From: Candidatus Cloacimonadota bacterium
GTDB lineage: Bacteria; Cloacimonadota; Cloacimonadia; Cloacimonadales; Cloacimonadaceae
DNA: 22,657 nt
Reading direction: 5' to 3'
Assembly: GCA_023392795.1 (NCBI GenBank)
Contig: JAEWNJ010000124.1
Location: 1 to 22,657 of the forward strand
This document shows, piece by piece, positions 6,943 to 14,254 of the stretch (positions within the stretch are counted from its first letter, which is position 1; every line of letters starts with the position of its first letter). The position numbers and the translations under genes were made by a program. The notes under the pieces are model-generated. The model searched no databases, had not been told where the DNA came from, and worked only from the letters and a program-made list of their open reading frames with translations.

Positions 6943-7557
6943 TTAGTTGATGCGCACGTTTACGGGGCTTTTGCCCAGGATATTGCCAATGTAATCCGTG
7001 GTGTCGCGAGGGACGGAATCGGTGCTTTTCCTATCTTGCGTTACGTTGCTTTGGGGAATCGATTCGCTCAAGATGCGCATCCGCATGCGCATGCTATCCG
7101 GTTTTTGCTCTTCATCGGTCTTCAGTTCTGGGCTTTCTGCCACTTCGGTGTGACGTTCGAAAAGCTCCGGGGTCTGGAGCCAGCCTTGATTGTAAGAATA
7201 GAGCAGGATGGAACCCAGGATGGCCACAAAGATCAGAATCCCCACCGTCCAGAGGAAGTTCGTGGAGAGCATAATCTTGCTTTCTTTCAGGGTCTTGCGG
7301 GGGGTGAATTCCTTTTTCGTGTTCTCGGGCATCATGATCTTTAGCTCCGCCATCACCTTGTCCACATCGGCTTCCAGGTAGCGAGCGTAATTGAAGACCA
7401 TCGCCTTTACATAGCCATAATTCCCTACATCAAAGAGGCGATTTTCCTCCAGGGCCCGGATATTCTGCTCCGCCAGGCGGATATCCTGCCAAACCTGGTC
7501 GTAACTGAGGTCTCTCTGCAGGCGCAGTTCGCGCAGGTATTTGCCTAAGCTTTCCAT
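6943..7557 (-). CDS. RodZ-like helix-turn-helix membrane protein
   Basis: 204 aa. Residues 1-75 form an HTH_25-type domain (LGKYLRELRLQRDLSYDQV, then the IRALEENRL recognition region and YGYVKAMVFNYARYLEAD). A linker leads to one transmembrane helix (about 100-121, LWTVGILIFVAILGSILLY) and a short 83-residue outside tail. In RodZ the HTH binds MreB and the tail reaches the periplasm, organising rod shape. This tail is shorter than in classical RodZ and the usual beta domain is not evident, so a role in shape is inferred. The gene is last in the minus-strand operon. Its ATG lies inside dapF (13-bp overlap), and its stop abuts the stop of the convergent peptidase with no intervening base. Confidence 0.8.
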   Translation of the reverse strand: MESLGKYLRELRLQRDLSYDQVWQDIRLAEQNIRALEENRLFDVGNYGYVKAMVFNYARYLEADVDKVMAELKIMMPENTKKEFTPRKTLKESKIMLSTNFLWTVGILIFVAILGSILLYSYNQGWLQTPELFERHTEVAESPELKTDEEQKPDSMRMRMRILSESIPQSNVTQDRKSTDSVPRDTTDYIGNILGKSPVNVRIN

Positions 7558-8333
7558 GCGAATTGCCCTTCAAAGACCTTGGTGACCGTTCCGCTCAGCA
7601 GCAGTTCGTCGCTGCTTTCCAGGTAGCTGATCCGGATCACTCCGCCGGGGACATTCACCGTTACGTCGTGCGCCAATAAAGCTCTGTGAATACCGGAAAA
7701 CACTGTGGAAGCAGCACCCGTCCCGCAGGCAAGGGTTGCTCCGCAGGCGTGTTCCCAGATCTTCATCTGGATTTCATGTTCGCTGATCTTCCTGGCAAAG
7801 TGGACGTTTACGGGATTCATAAAAGCGCTGTGGTGTTCCAGACCTGGACCGTACTGGAGATGCGGATCCTGGCTTAGATCGTCGGTCCAGATCACATAGT
7901 GAGGGTTGCCGATGTCGATCAGATCACCCTGGAAGGCATCCACGGGATAGGCGTGGTTTAGCATGCGGGCACTACCCAGATTCACCGTGATTACACCTGT
8001 CTCAGGCTCGATGCGAGCGTTCTTGGTGCCGCTATCGGTTTCAATATCAAGAAAGTCTCTGCTAAAATGCCCTGCGGCGAGGCTGGCTACGCATCTGAGC
8101 GCACTGCCGCACATCTCGGCCCGGGAACCATCGGAATTGTAGATAATCATTCTGGCATCGGCATCTGAATCCGATAACAGCAGCACCAGTCCATCCGCTC
8201 CGACGGCTATTCTGCGAGGACACAGATGGCGTGCCAGATCGGGATAGGATAGCTCGGGGAGGTCTTGCTCGAGGCCGTTCAGGATTACGAAGTCATTGCC
8301 CTGGGCATGCATCTTGACAAAAGGGATTAGCAC
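7545..8333 (-). CDS. dapF: Diaminopimelate epimerase
   Basis: 262 aa. The enzyme interconverts LL- and meso-diaminopimelate for lysine and peptidoglycan. The start is taken as GTG at 8333 (MLIPFVKMHAQGNDF), because GGAG lies 7 nt upstream and the length then fits the family. A longer ATG frame from 8390 would add 19 unrelated residues encoded in dapB. The two catalytic cysteines are C75 (AEMCGSALRC) and C203 (LACGTGA), with GNPH at 142-145. The loop normally ERGxGET reads EHACGAT here, so the substrate-binding Arg is His. It overlaps dapB by 7 bp and the RodZ-like gene by 13 bp, so translation is probably coupled. Confidence 0.93.
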   Translation of the reverse strand: MLIPFVKMHAQGNDFVILNGLEQDLPELSYPDLARHLCPRRIAVGADGLVLLLSDSDADARMIIYNSDGSRAEMCGSALRCVASLAAGHFSRDFLDIETDSGTKNARIEPETGVITVNLGSARMLNHAYPVDAFQGDLIDIGNPHYVIWTDDLSQDPHLQYGPGLEHHSAFMNPVNVHFARKISEHEIQMKIWEHACGATLACGTGAASTVFSGIHRALLAHDVTVNVPGGVIRISYLESSDELLLSGTVTKVFEGQFAWKA

Positions 8334-9073
8334 AGAAGATCTCCGATCACTTCGTCGAAGCTGAATATGCCCTTCTTGCCGGAGATCCATTTTGCCGCGG
8401 CGATGGCGCCGAACGCAAAAGTGCTGCGCGAACGCACAGTGTGGATCAATTCGATGCTATCGGCTTCGCTATCAAAGCACAGGGCATGGGTACCAGGGAT
8501 GTGTCCGCCGCGCATGCTGGCAAAGTGCAATTCCTGGGGCTGTGGACGCCGGTCCAGCTTGTCCCACACCACTTCGCTCTTGCGGGTGCTATTTGCCAAA
8601 ATCAGCCTGGCCAGCTCAATCGCTGTTCCGGAAGGGCTGTCCGCTTTGCGGTTGTGATGCTTTTCCCAGGCTAGCAGATCGTATTCTTCGAAAGTGTCCA
8701 TGATCTGGACTGCACTGGTCATGATGCGGGAAAAGAGGTTTAATCCGAGAGAGAAATTGGCCCCGTATACGAGGCCCATATCTTTGGTGGCAGCTTTCTG
8801 GAGAAGCGCGGGACGAGCGTCGTTCCAGCCAGTGGTTCCGATCACGCAGGTCATGGAAAGCTCAATCAGCTTTTCCACATTTTGCGCTACCACGGAGGGG
8901 TGGCTGAAGTCTATCGCCACCTCGGCACCATTCAGGCTTTCCCGGCTAATCTCAGGATTTGCTTGCGAATGGGCAGGATCGATGATGCTCACCACCCGGC
9001 AATCTTTCTGGGGGCAGAGTTCTTCAATGATTCTACCCATTTTGCCGTAGCCGATGAGGCATACATCTGTCAT
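8327..9073 (-). CDS. dapB: 4-hydroxy-tetrahydrodipicolinate reductase
   Basis: 248 aa, normal length. It reduces hydroxy-tetrahydrodipicolinate with NAD(P)H in the diaminopimelate/lysine pathway. Visible signatures are the Rossmann GYGKMG (8-13), DFSHP, VIGTTGW (77-83) and the family motif EKHHNRKADSPSGTA (137-151), with the catalytic His pair 139/140, K143 and the SGT substrate loop. The late GGHIPGTH segment is also typical. ATG 9073 lies 4 bp after the stop of the M20 peptidase gene, and its last codons carry the ribosome-binding site for dapF. Identification is firm. dapA and the remaining pathway genes are not in the window. Confidence 0.96.
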   Translation of the reverse strand: MTDVCLIGYGKMGRIIEELCPQKDCRVVSIIDPAHSQANPEISRESLNGAEVAIDFSHPSVVAQNVEKLIELSMTCVIGTTGWNDARPALLQKAATKDMGLVYGANFSLGLNLFSRIMTSAVQIMDTFEEYDLLAWEKHHNRKADSPSGTAIELARLILANSTRKSEVVWDKLDRRPQPQELHFASMRGGHIPGTHALCFDSEADSIELIHTVRSRSTFAFGAIAAAKWISGKKGIFSFDEVIGDLLC

Positions 9074-9077
9074 GATA

Positions 9078-10193
9078 CTATTCCGAATATTTGTATATCA
9101 GCGCTTCCACAAAATCAGCGCCGCGGCGCAATTGATCCAGTTCGATGAATTCTTTTACCGTATGCACACGTTGCATGCCGGTGCCGGTGATGATGATGGG
9201 GATGCCGGAAGCTGAAAGCACGTTCGCGTCACTTCCGCCACCGCTGATGCCGGTGGTGAAGGGAATATTGAGTCCGCGCAATACTTCCTGAGCCACTTTT
9301 ACCACTTCCGATTCCGCGGAAATGCTGAAAGAATCATATTCGGTAATGCATTCGTAATCGAAGGAAGCACCCTGGCTTTCGTAGCGGGCCACTGTGCTCA
9401 CTACAGCCTGATGGATGTCCTCGCAAACGCGTGTGAGTTTCTCCAGATTGTGGCTGCGGGCTTCGCCTTTGACCACTACTTTGCTGGGGACAATATTGGT
9501 GGCTTCGCCGCCGCTGATCAGGCCGACATTGCAGGTGGTTTCAAAATCGATACGTCCATTGGGCATGGCAGCAATGGCTTCTGCGGCCACACGAATGGCA
9601 TTGAGACCTTTCTCAGGCTCGACGCCGGCGTGGGCTTCTTTACCGTGAAAGATAATGTCAAAGGATTTCTGGCAGGGGGCTCCGGTGATCAATTCGCCCA
9701 CATTGTGAGAATCGAGGGCATAGCCCATTCCGGCTTTCAGCTTGCTTTTGTCAAAGCCTTTGGCTCCAAGCAGACCGATTTCTTCGCTGACGGTGAAAAG
9801 AATCTCCACCGGCGCGTGTGCTTTACCAGCCTCCTTTACTCGCTTCAAGGCGATCATGATTTCCGCGATGCCGGATTTGTCGTCCGAACCGAGTACCGTA
9901 GTGCCGTCGGAGACGATTTTTTCTCCAACGATGGTTGCTTTGATGCTCTTGCCGGGGCTTACCGTATCCACATGTGAACAAAATAGGATCGGTGCTTTAT
10001 CCACGGTTCCGGGGAATATGGCATGCAGATTGCCGGCATTTCCCCCGGTTTGCTTCTGGCAATCATCTTCTTCCACGATACAACCAAGTTCTTCAAGATC
10101 AATCTTCAAGGCGTCAATCATACGGCGTTCGTTCAAGGATTCACTGTCAATAGTTACCAGTTGCAGGAAGTACTGTATTACGTCGTTTTGCAT
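9078..10193 (-). CDS. M20 family zinc peptidase, PepT-like
   Basis: 371 aa from ATG 10193. AGGAG (10198-10202) is 4 nt upstream of it, whereas an ATG four codons earlier (10205) has no site. Metal ligands of the M20 fold are visible: H74 and D76 (CSHVDTV), bridging D104 (GSDDKSG), catalytic/ligand E137-E138 (VSEEIG), D161 (LDSH) and H344 (QRVHTV), plus the dimerisation lid (GKEAHAG to GEATNIVP). The whole resembles the PepT-like/YqjE branch, which are cytoplasmic tri- or dipeptidases. M20 also contains DapE (succinyl-diaminopimelate desuccinylase), and the following dapB-dapF makes an acyl-diaminopimelate deacylase a real alternative. First gene of the operon. Confidence 0.88.
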   Translation of the reverse strand: MQNDVIQYFLQLVTIDSESLNERRMIDALKIDLEELGCIVEEDDCQKQTGGNAGNLHAIFPGTVDKAPILFCSHVDTVSPGKSIKATIVGEKIVSDGTTVLGSDDKSGIAEIMIALKRVKEAGKAHAPVEILFTVSEEIGLLGAKGFDKSKLKAGMGYALDSHNVGELITGAPCQKSFDIIFHGKEAHAGVEPEKGLNAIRVAAEAIAAMPNGRIDFETTCNVGLISGGEATNIVPSKVVVKGEARSHNLEKLTRVCEDIHQAVVSTVARYESQGASFDYECITEYDSFSISAESEVVKVAQEVLRGLNIPFTTGISGGGSDANVLSASGIPIIITGTGMQRVHTVKEFIELDQLRRGADFVEALIYKYSE

Positions 10194-10223
10194 TAGGCTC
10201 CTCATAGGATGGTATTTGAGCGC

Positions 10224-10251
10224 AAGCTATTCGCAGCCCCTTTTTTGTCAA
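10224..10251 (-). promoter_or_regulatory. Probable promoter of the M20 peptidase-dapB-dapF-rodZ-like operon
   Basis: On the minus strand a perfect TTGACA (10246-10251) is followed after 16 nt by TAGCTT (10224-10229), which keeps the first two and last bases of the -10 consensus. A start about 7 nt later would leave a leader of about 20 nt before the AGGAG site. Confidence 0.45.
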
Positions 10252-10390
10252 TTCAAAACTTCGTTTATCTGAAGTGGCGTCAGCAGCGGCAATTCCGAAA
10301 GGGGCTTCAGTGCTTGATAGATAAAGATCTTTACTGTTTAAATTTAATCTCCGTCAGATTGTAAACCCGAAGCCCTGGAATAGAAATACT

Positions 10391-10418
10391 TTGCATGTAA
10401 AGAGAATTGAGCTATACT
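10391..10418 (+). promoter_or_regulatory. Probable promoter of the mscS-DUF3078 unit
   Basis: TTGCAT (10391-10396), 16 nt, then TATACT (10413-10418, five of six consensus bases). A start near 10425 gives a 66-nt leader. The leader holds two small hairpins: ATCCC/GGGAT at 10431-10444 and GCGG/CCGC at 10464-10475, before AAGGAG (10478-10483). The in-frame TTG at 10407 lies inside this promoter, which argues against it as the mscS start. Confidence 0.55.
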
Positions 10419-10490
10419 AAATATAAAGCTATCCCGGTAGGGATTAGGCGAACAAGTCAATTGGCGGTTATCCGCAAAAGGAGTAAGAAA

Positions 10491-11273
10491 ATGCCTGAAC
10501 AAGTAAGTAATTTATTGGCCAATCTACCAGCTCTGGTAGTCGGTTTCGGCGGGAAGCTGATTGTAGCGATTCTTATCTACATCATTGGTAAGTGGGTAGC
10601 ACAGATGCTTGCCAATGTCCTCAAAAAGGTCCTTAGCAAAGGCAAAATGGATTCGAACATCATCCAGTTCTTCGCCAATCTGGTTTATGGTGTATTGCTG
10701 ATTTTTGTCATCCTGGCGGCAATTGCCCGTCTGGGTGTGCAGACTACATCCTTTGTCGCCATCCTGGGTGCTGCCACTCTGGCCATTGGTATGGCTTTGC
10801 AAGGCACTTTGGGAAATTTCAGCTCCGGAGTGATGCTGATGATCTTCAAACCTTTTAAAATCGGGGATAGTGTGATCGCAGGGGGCATTACCGGAGTCGT
10901 GCAGGATATTGGCATATTCCAGACCGTCATCATTCCCAGTGATGGACGAAAAGTGATGATCCCCAATGGCAAGCTCTCAAACGATACCATCACCAATTTC
11001 TCGAGCCTGCCCACCCGTAAGGTGGAGATAGCCGTGAATGTGCCCGGCAATTCCGATCTTTCCGCAGTTCGTGATCTCCTGCGCGCAGTTCTGGAGAGCG
11101 AAAGCGATATCCTCAAAGATCCTGCTGCCACCATCGTGATCAGCGATGCCAATGCCGGAGCCATCATCTTTGCTTTGTCGGCGCATGTGAAGAGTGCCGA
11201 TTATGGCAAGGTGCATGCCTCTCTGATGGAAAAGATCAAGCTGGCTCTAAATGCCAAGGGTGTCTGGGCTTAG
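10491..11273 (+). CDS. Small-conductance mechanosensitive channel, MscS family
   Basis: 260 aa from ATG 10491, chosen because AAGGAG sits 7 nt upstream. Three transmembrane helices are visible (about 21-41, 60-82, 88-120). The third carries the Gly/Ala-rich pore sequence FVAILGAATLAIGMALQGTLG and continues into FSSGVMLMIFKPFKIGD, the MscS signature. The beta domain follows (GVVQDIGIFQT, IPNGKLSNDTITN), then an alpha/beta C-terminal domain. It is an inner-membrane heptameric safety valve that opens on osmotic downshock. The length is like the minimal E. coli-type channel. It is followed 22 bp later by the DUF3078-like gene, in the same transcript. Confidence 0.94.
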   Translation: MPEQVSNLLANLPALVVGFGGKLIVAILIYIIGKWVAQMLANVLKKVLSKGKMDSNIIQFFANLVYGVLLIFVILAAIARLGVQTTSFVAILGAATLAIGMALQGTLGNFSSGVMLMIFKPFKIGDSVIAGGITGVVQDIGIFQTVIIPSDGRKVMIPNGKLSNDTITNFSSLPTRKVEIAVNVPGNSDLSAVRDLLRAVLESESDILKDPAATIVISDANAGAIIFALSAHVKSADYGKVHASLMEKIKLALNAKGVWA

Positions 11274-11295
11274 GCGCGGACTGGAGTGTATCGCC

Positions 11296-12180
11296 ATGAA
11301 AAGGAGCATCATTCTCATCGTGATCCTGGCAGCCCTGGGAGCTGCCTTTGCCGATAATTGGAAGCTGGATTCAAATGTATCGTTCACCTTTACCCAAAGC
11401 GCATTCAGCGACACCTGGGCGGGGGATGAACTGAGCAACATCACCTGGGTCGCCAATTCCACGACCACAGCCGAGAAACAACTGAAGAGCTGGCTGCAAA
11501 ACAAGAACACCCTGAAGCTGGCTTTTGGTCAGACCCACAATCAAAAGACCCGATCCAACGCGAGTATGGAGCAGGAAAAGTACTGGGAGCATCCCGAGAA
11601 ATCCACAGATAAGATCGATCTGGAATCTATGCTGCGCTTCACCACTCAGGGCTGGGTGGATCCCTTCGTTGCAGGCCGTTTCGAATCGCAATTTCTGGAT
11701 CTTTCTCAGGAAGAAACCCGTCTGATCAATCCCATGCTCTTTACGGAGACCGCCGGTATCATCCGAAGCTTCATCGACGAAGAGAATCGCCTCTTCACCA
11801 CTCGTTTGGGCGCTGCGTTCCGTGAAAAGATCGATCGTGATGTGATCATCGACCCTGTCACGCTGGACAAGGAAACTCAAACGACTGTCGATGGCGGTCT
11901 GGAGATGGTTTCGGAGTACAAACAGAAAGTCAAGCTCCCTCTGGAAATGGATTTCCGCAGCCGTTTACAGCTCTATCAGGCGCTGTTCAATTCCAAATCG
12001 GATGAATTGAATGAGGATTGGAAATCCACCGATATGGTGTGGGAAAACTCGCTGAGTACCAAGCTCTTCGGCATGGTAAGCGCAAACCTGATCTTCGAAA
12101 TGCGATACGATAAAGAACAGGTATCCGATCTTCAATGGAAGGAAATGCTGGGCCTGGGCCTCAGCTACACACTGTTCTAA
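11296..12180 (+). CDS. DUF3078-like outer-membrane protein
   Basis: 294 aa from ATG 11296 (GGAG at 11283-11286). An in-frame start at 11251 lies inside mscS and would bury the signal peptide. Residues 1-19 (MKRSIILIVILAALGAAFA) are a signal peptide. The mature start, DNWKLDSNVSFTFTQSAFS with DTWAGDELSNITW, has the alternating strands and the W-x-AG-(D/G)E pattern of the DUF3078 family, known mainly from Bacteroidota. The protein ends in SYTLF, with a C-terminal Phe as in beta-barrel outer-membrane proteins. Function is unknown. Pairing with mscS suggests an envelope role but does not define one. A strong terminator follows. Confidence 0.75.
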   Translation: MKRSIILIVILAALGAAFADNWKLDSNVSFTFTQSAFSDTWAGDELSNITWVANSTTTAEKQLKSWLQNKNTLKLAFGQTHNQKTRSNASMEQEKYWEHPEKSTDKIDLESMLRFTTQGWVDPFVAGRFESQFLDLSQEETRLINPMLFTETAGIIRSFIDEENRLFTTRLGAAFREKIDRDVIIDPVTLDKETQTTVDGGLEMVSEYKQKVKLPLEMDFRSRLQLYQALFNSKSDELNEDWKSTDMVWENSLSTKLFGMVSANLIFEMRYDKEQVSDLQWKEMLGLGLSYTLF

Positions 12181-12207
12181 ATCCCCGTTTATCCCGGTAA
12201 CATTAAG

Positions 12208-12244
12208 GCCTGAGCGATACTTATAAAGTGTCGCTCAGGCTTTT
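12208..12244 (+). terminator. Intrinsic terminator of the mscS-DUF3078 unit
   Basis: GCCTGAGCGATACT (12208-12221) pairs with AGTGTCGCTCAGGC (12227-12240): 14 bp including one G-U pair, with a 5-nt loop, followed by TTTT. It lies 27 bp after the stop codon. The reverse strand has no T tract, so it acts on the plus strand only. Confidence 0.9.
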
Positions 12245-12363
12245 CAGCCCCTATTTCTGGCCTTCAGGCCACCTGCCACCCAGTTGGACTCCTCTTCCCT
12301 ACCACGTGGGAGGGTCGGGAGTGGGTGGAATGTGACTTGAAAGCCTGCAGATGGAAGGTATAG

Positions 12364-12393
12364 ATGACATCAAGTGGGCATAGATGATGTCAT
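12364..12393 (-). repeat. 9-bp inverted repeat downstream of the M14 gene
   Basis: ATGACATCA (12364-12372) and TGATGTCAT (12385-12393) flank 12 nt, about 25 nt beyond the M14 stop. No T tract follows on the minus strand, so termination by this hairpin is doubtful; it may protect the mRNA end. The rest of 12245-12418 has only small palindromes (12258-12271; CCACGTGG at 12302-12309; CCACCCA/TGGGTGG at 12276-12328) and no gene. Confidence 0.6.
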
Positions 12394-12418
12394 TTCAAAC
12401 AAAACTTAATATCCGATC

Positions 12419-14254
12419 TCAGGGATACTGTAATGCGCAATCCTGATTGACCCTGATCCAATATGCCTTGCCAGGATTCATCAGAGCATCGGAGTTTCCG
12501 CTAAAGAGAGGATCATCGCAGCGCACTTCCTGCAGATATGATGCTATGGAGTTGAGAGCGCTGCTCACGCTGAGGCTTGCTTCCGGCAGATAGGCAACGA
12601 AATTCCAGCCCTCCTTCAGGGGGATGGGATCGTTGGAGATCAGGATTCCGCTAAAGTTCAGGATTCCTGCTTGGGACACCTTAACCCAATAGGGCGTACT
12701 GGGTTGGAGTGCAGACAGGGTATTGAACTGCATCGGCATCGTGGGATTGTAACTGAGGCTTATACTCTTTACCTGTAACAAGTTGGGAATCACAGAGGGC
12801 AACATACCCGCTGCCATCACATTGAGACTGATCTCGTTCCAGCCTTCCTGAAGGTTGATGTCTTGCTCGTAGGGCAGGGTGCCGAAAACGATGTCCCTGA
12901 AGGTGGCAACATTGCTGCTGACGATCACATCCTCCAGCAGGATATCGTCATATCCGGAACAGGAAATCAGCAAATCGTAAGCTCCGGGGCTGAGATAGCG
13001 GTAGAAATTGCCCAAGGCATTGCTGAGGATGTCAGTGAGGTTATCATCATGGTTTAGCACTGTGATGCTGGCTGCAAGAGGATTGCCATATACGTCCCGC
13101 ACCTGGCCGTGGATTCCATACAATCCCTGTTCCAGATAGCCCAGCAGCGCGTCGCGGTTATAATTCCAAAAGTCCGGCAGCGTGCTTGCCGCGGGATTCT
13201 TGGTGGAAGAAATCTCGATGGTTACTTCCCTGCCGCCGGCAGCATAGTTTGTCCAATCCTGACGATTACCGGTGGTGATGTACCAGTCCGCGCCATTGGT
13301 GATGCCGTTATTCAGATCGTCCAGATAGCCGGCGGGGCTGTTGTTTTGGGCGGATGTGGCATAAGCCCGGGAGATGCTCTGATACCATGCATCATCCACG
13401 TGGAGAGCACTTTGATGGTCCCAAGGATAGTTCACCACTTCCGCACCCCCGTGGAAATTGGCCACCAGATTGAACCGCTCCGCCAAGCCCAGATTCATCA
13501 TGAGCTGAGTTTCGGTTTGCAGGGGCTGTCCGCTGTATTGCGAACCATCGGGCGCGGGAAAGTTGCGGTTCAGATCGTAGCTGTTGTAGTTATAACGACG
13601 CGCGCCGGACACGCTGCTATTCCCGGCATAGTAGGTTCCATCCGGATTAGCATTGGGATTGATCCAGATTTCCGCATTGTTGACCAGATTGCTCAATCTG
13701 GGATCGCTGCCATAACCGCTGAGTAAAGTATCGATTAATCGTAACATCAGAATGAAGCCAACCGTCTCATCCCCGTGCATAGTGGAAGTGTACATCAAGC
13801 GCGGCTCATCCTCCCGAATCTGGACATTATCTGAGATCCTGGCAAAGAGGATTTTACGACCATTGACCGTGGTGCCCGCATCCACAATCTGACAAAGGCC
13901 GGGATACTCGGTGGCGAAGGCATACATCGTGCTGATATAGGTTTCGTAAGTGGGATAGCTGTCCCATTCCCGCATGGCGTCTTTGCTAAAGGCCATTTTG
14001 GCTTCTGGATTGATGCCCGGATGAGGCAGCAACTGCGCTTGCAAACCGGTATTCTGGAAGCTGACCCACTCGCGGTCGTTGGCATAGGCATACACAGAAA
14101 AGCCATGCACAGCATCCACCGAGACCAGACTGGCGATCTCGGGTAAGCGGGAGAGATCCCTCAATTCGAAACGGAAATAGTACTCACTTTGCTCACCCGC
14201 GTTCAGTACAACGAGGGTGAGCATCATGACGATAAGGATCAGTGTATTCTTCAT
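12419..14254 (-). CDS. Secreted M14 zinc carboxypeptidase with C-terminal GWN modules
   Basis: 611 aa. A signal peptide (1-19) is followed by a short pro-region and an M14 catalytic domain (about 100-372). The zinc ligands are H160 and E163 (MHGDETVG) and H268 (NFHGGAEV). R230 is in YDLNRNFP, NPNANPDG is at 199-206, and the catalytic base is E347 (VTIEIS). It should remove C-terminal amino acids from peptides outside the cell. Next comes a carboxypeptidase regulatory-like domain (380-457, IHGQVRDVYGNPL). The C-terminus is two related modules (467-535 and 545-611), each opening L-x-EGWN and closing with PYWVKV or AYWIRV. The start ATG overlaps the stop of the C25 protease gene (ATGA), so the two are translationally coupled. 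No type IX sorting domain is visible. Confidence 0.93.
   Translation of the reverse strand: MKNTLILIVMMLTLVVLNAGEQSEYYFRFELRDLSRLPEIASLVSVDAVHGFSVYAYANDREWVSFQNTGLQAQLLPHPGINPEAKMAFSKDAMREWDSYPTYETYISTMYAFATEYPGLCQIVDAGTTVNGRKILFARISDNVQIREDEPRLMYTSTMHGDETVGFILMLRLIDTLLSGYGSDPRLSNLVNNAEIWINPNANPDGTYYAGNSSVSGARRYNYNSYDLNRNFPAPDGSQYSGQPLQTETQLMMNLGLAERFNLVANFHGGAEVVNYPWDHQSALHVDDAWYQSISRAYATSAQNNSPAGYLDDLNNGITNGADWYITTGNRQDWTNYAAGGREVTIEISSTKNPAASTLPDFWNYNRDALLGYLEQGLYGIHGQVRDVYGNPLAASITVLNHDDNLTDILSNALGNFYRYLSPGAYDLLISCSGYDDILLEDVIVSSNVATFRDIVFGTLPYEQDINLQEGWNEISLNVMAAGMLPSVIPNLLQVKSISLSYNPTMPMQFNTLSALQPSTPYWVKVSQAGILNFSGILISNDPIPLKEGWNFVAYLPEASLSVSSALNSIASYLQEVRCDDPLFSGNSDALMNPGKAYWIRVNQDCALQYP

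Noticed and set aside
10407..10490. Longer N-terminus for the MscS channel
   Set aside because: It would start with TTG inside the predicted -10 region and lacks a ribosome-binding site; ATG 10491 has AAGGAG 7 nt upstream.
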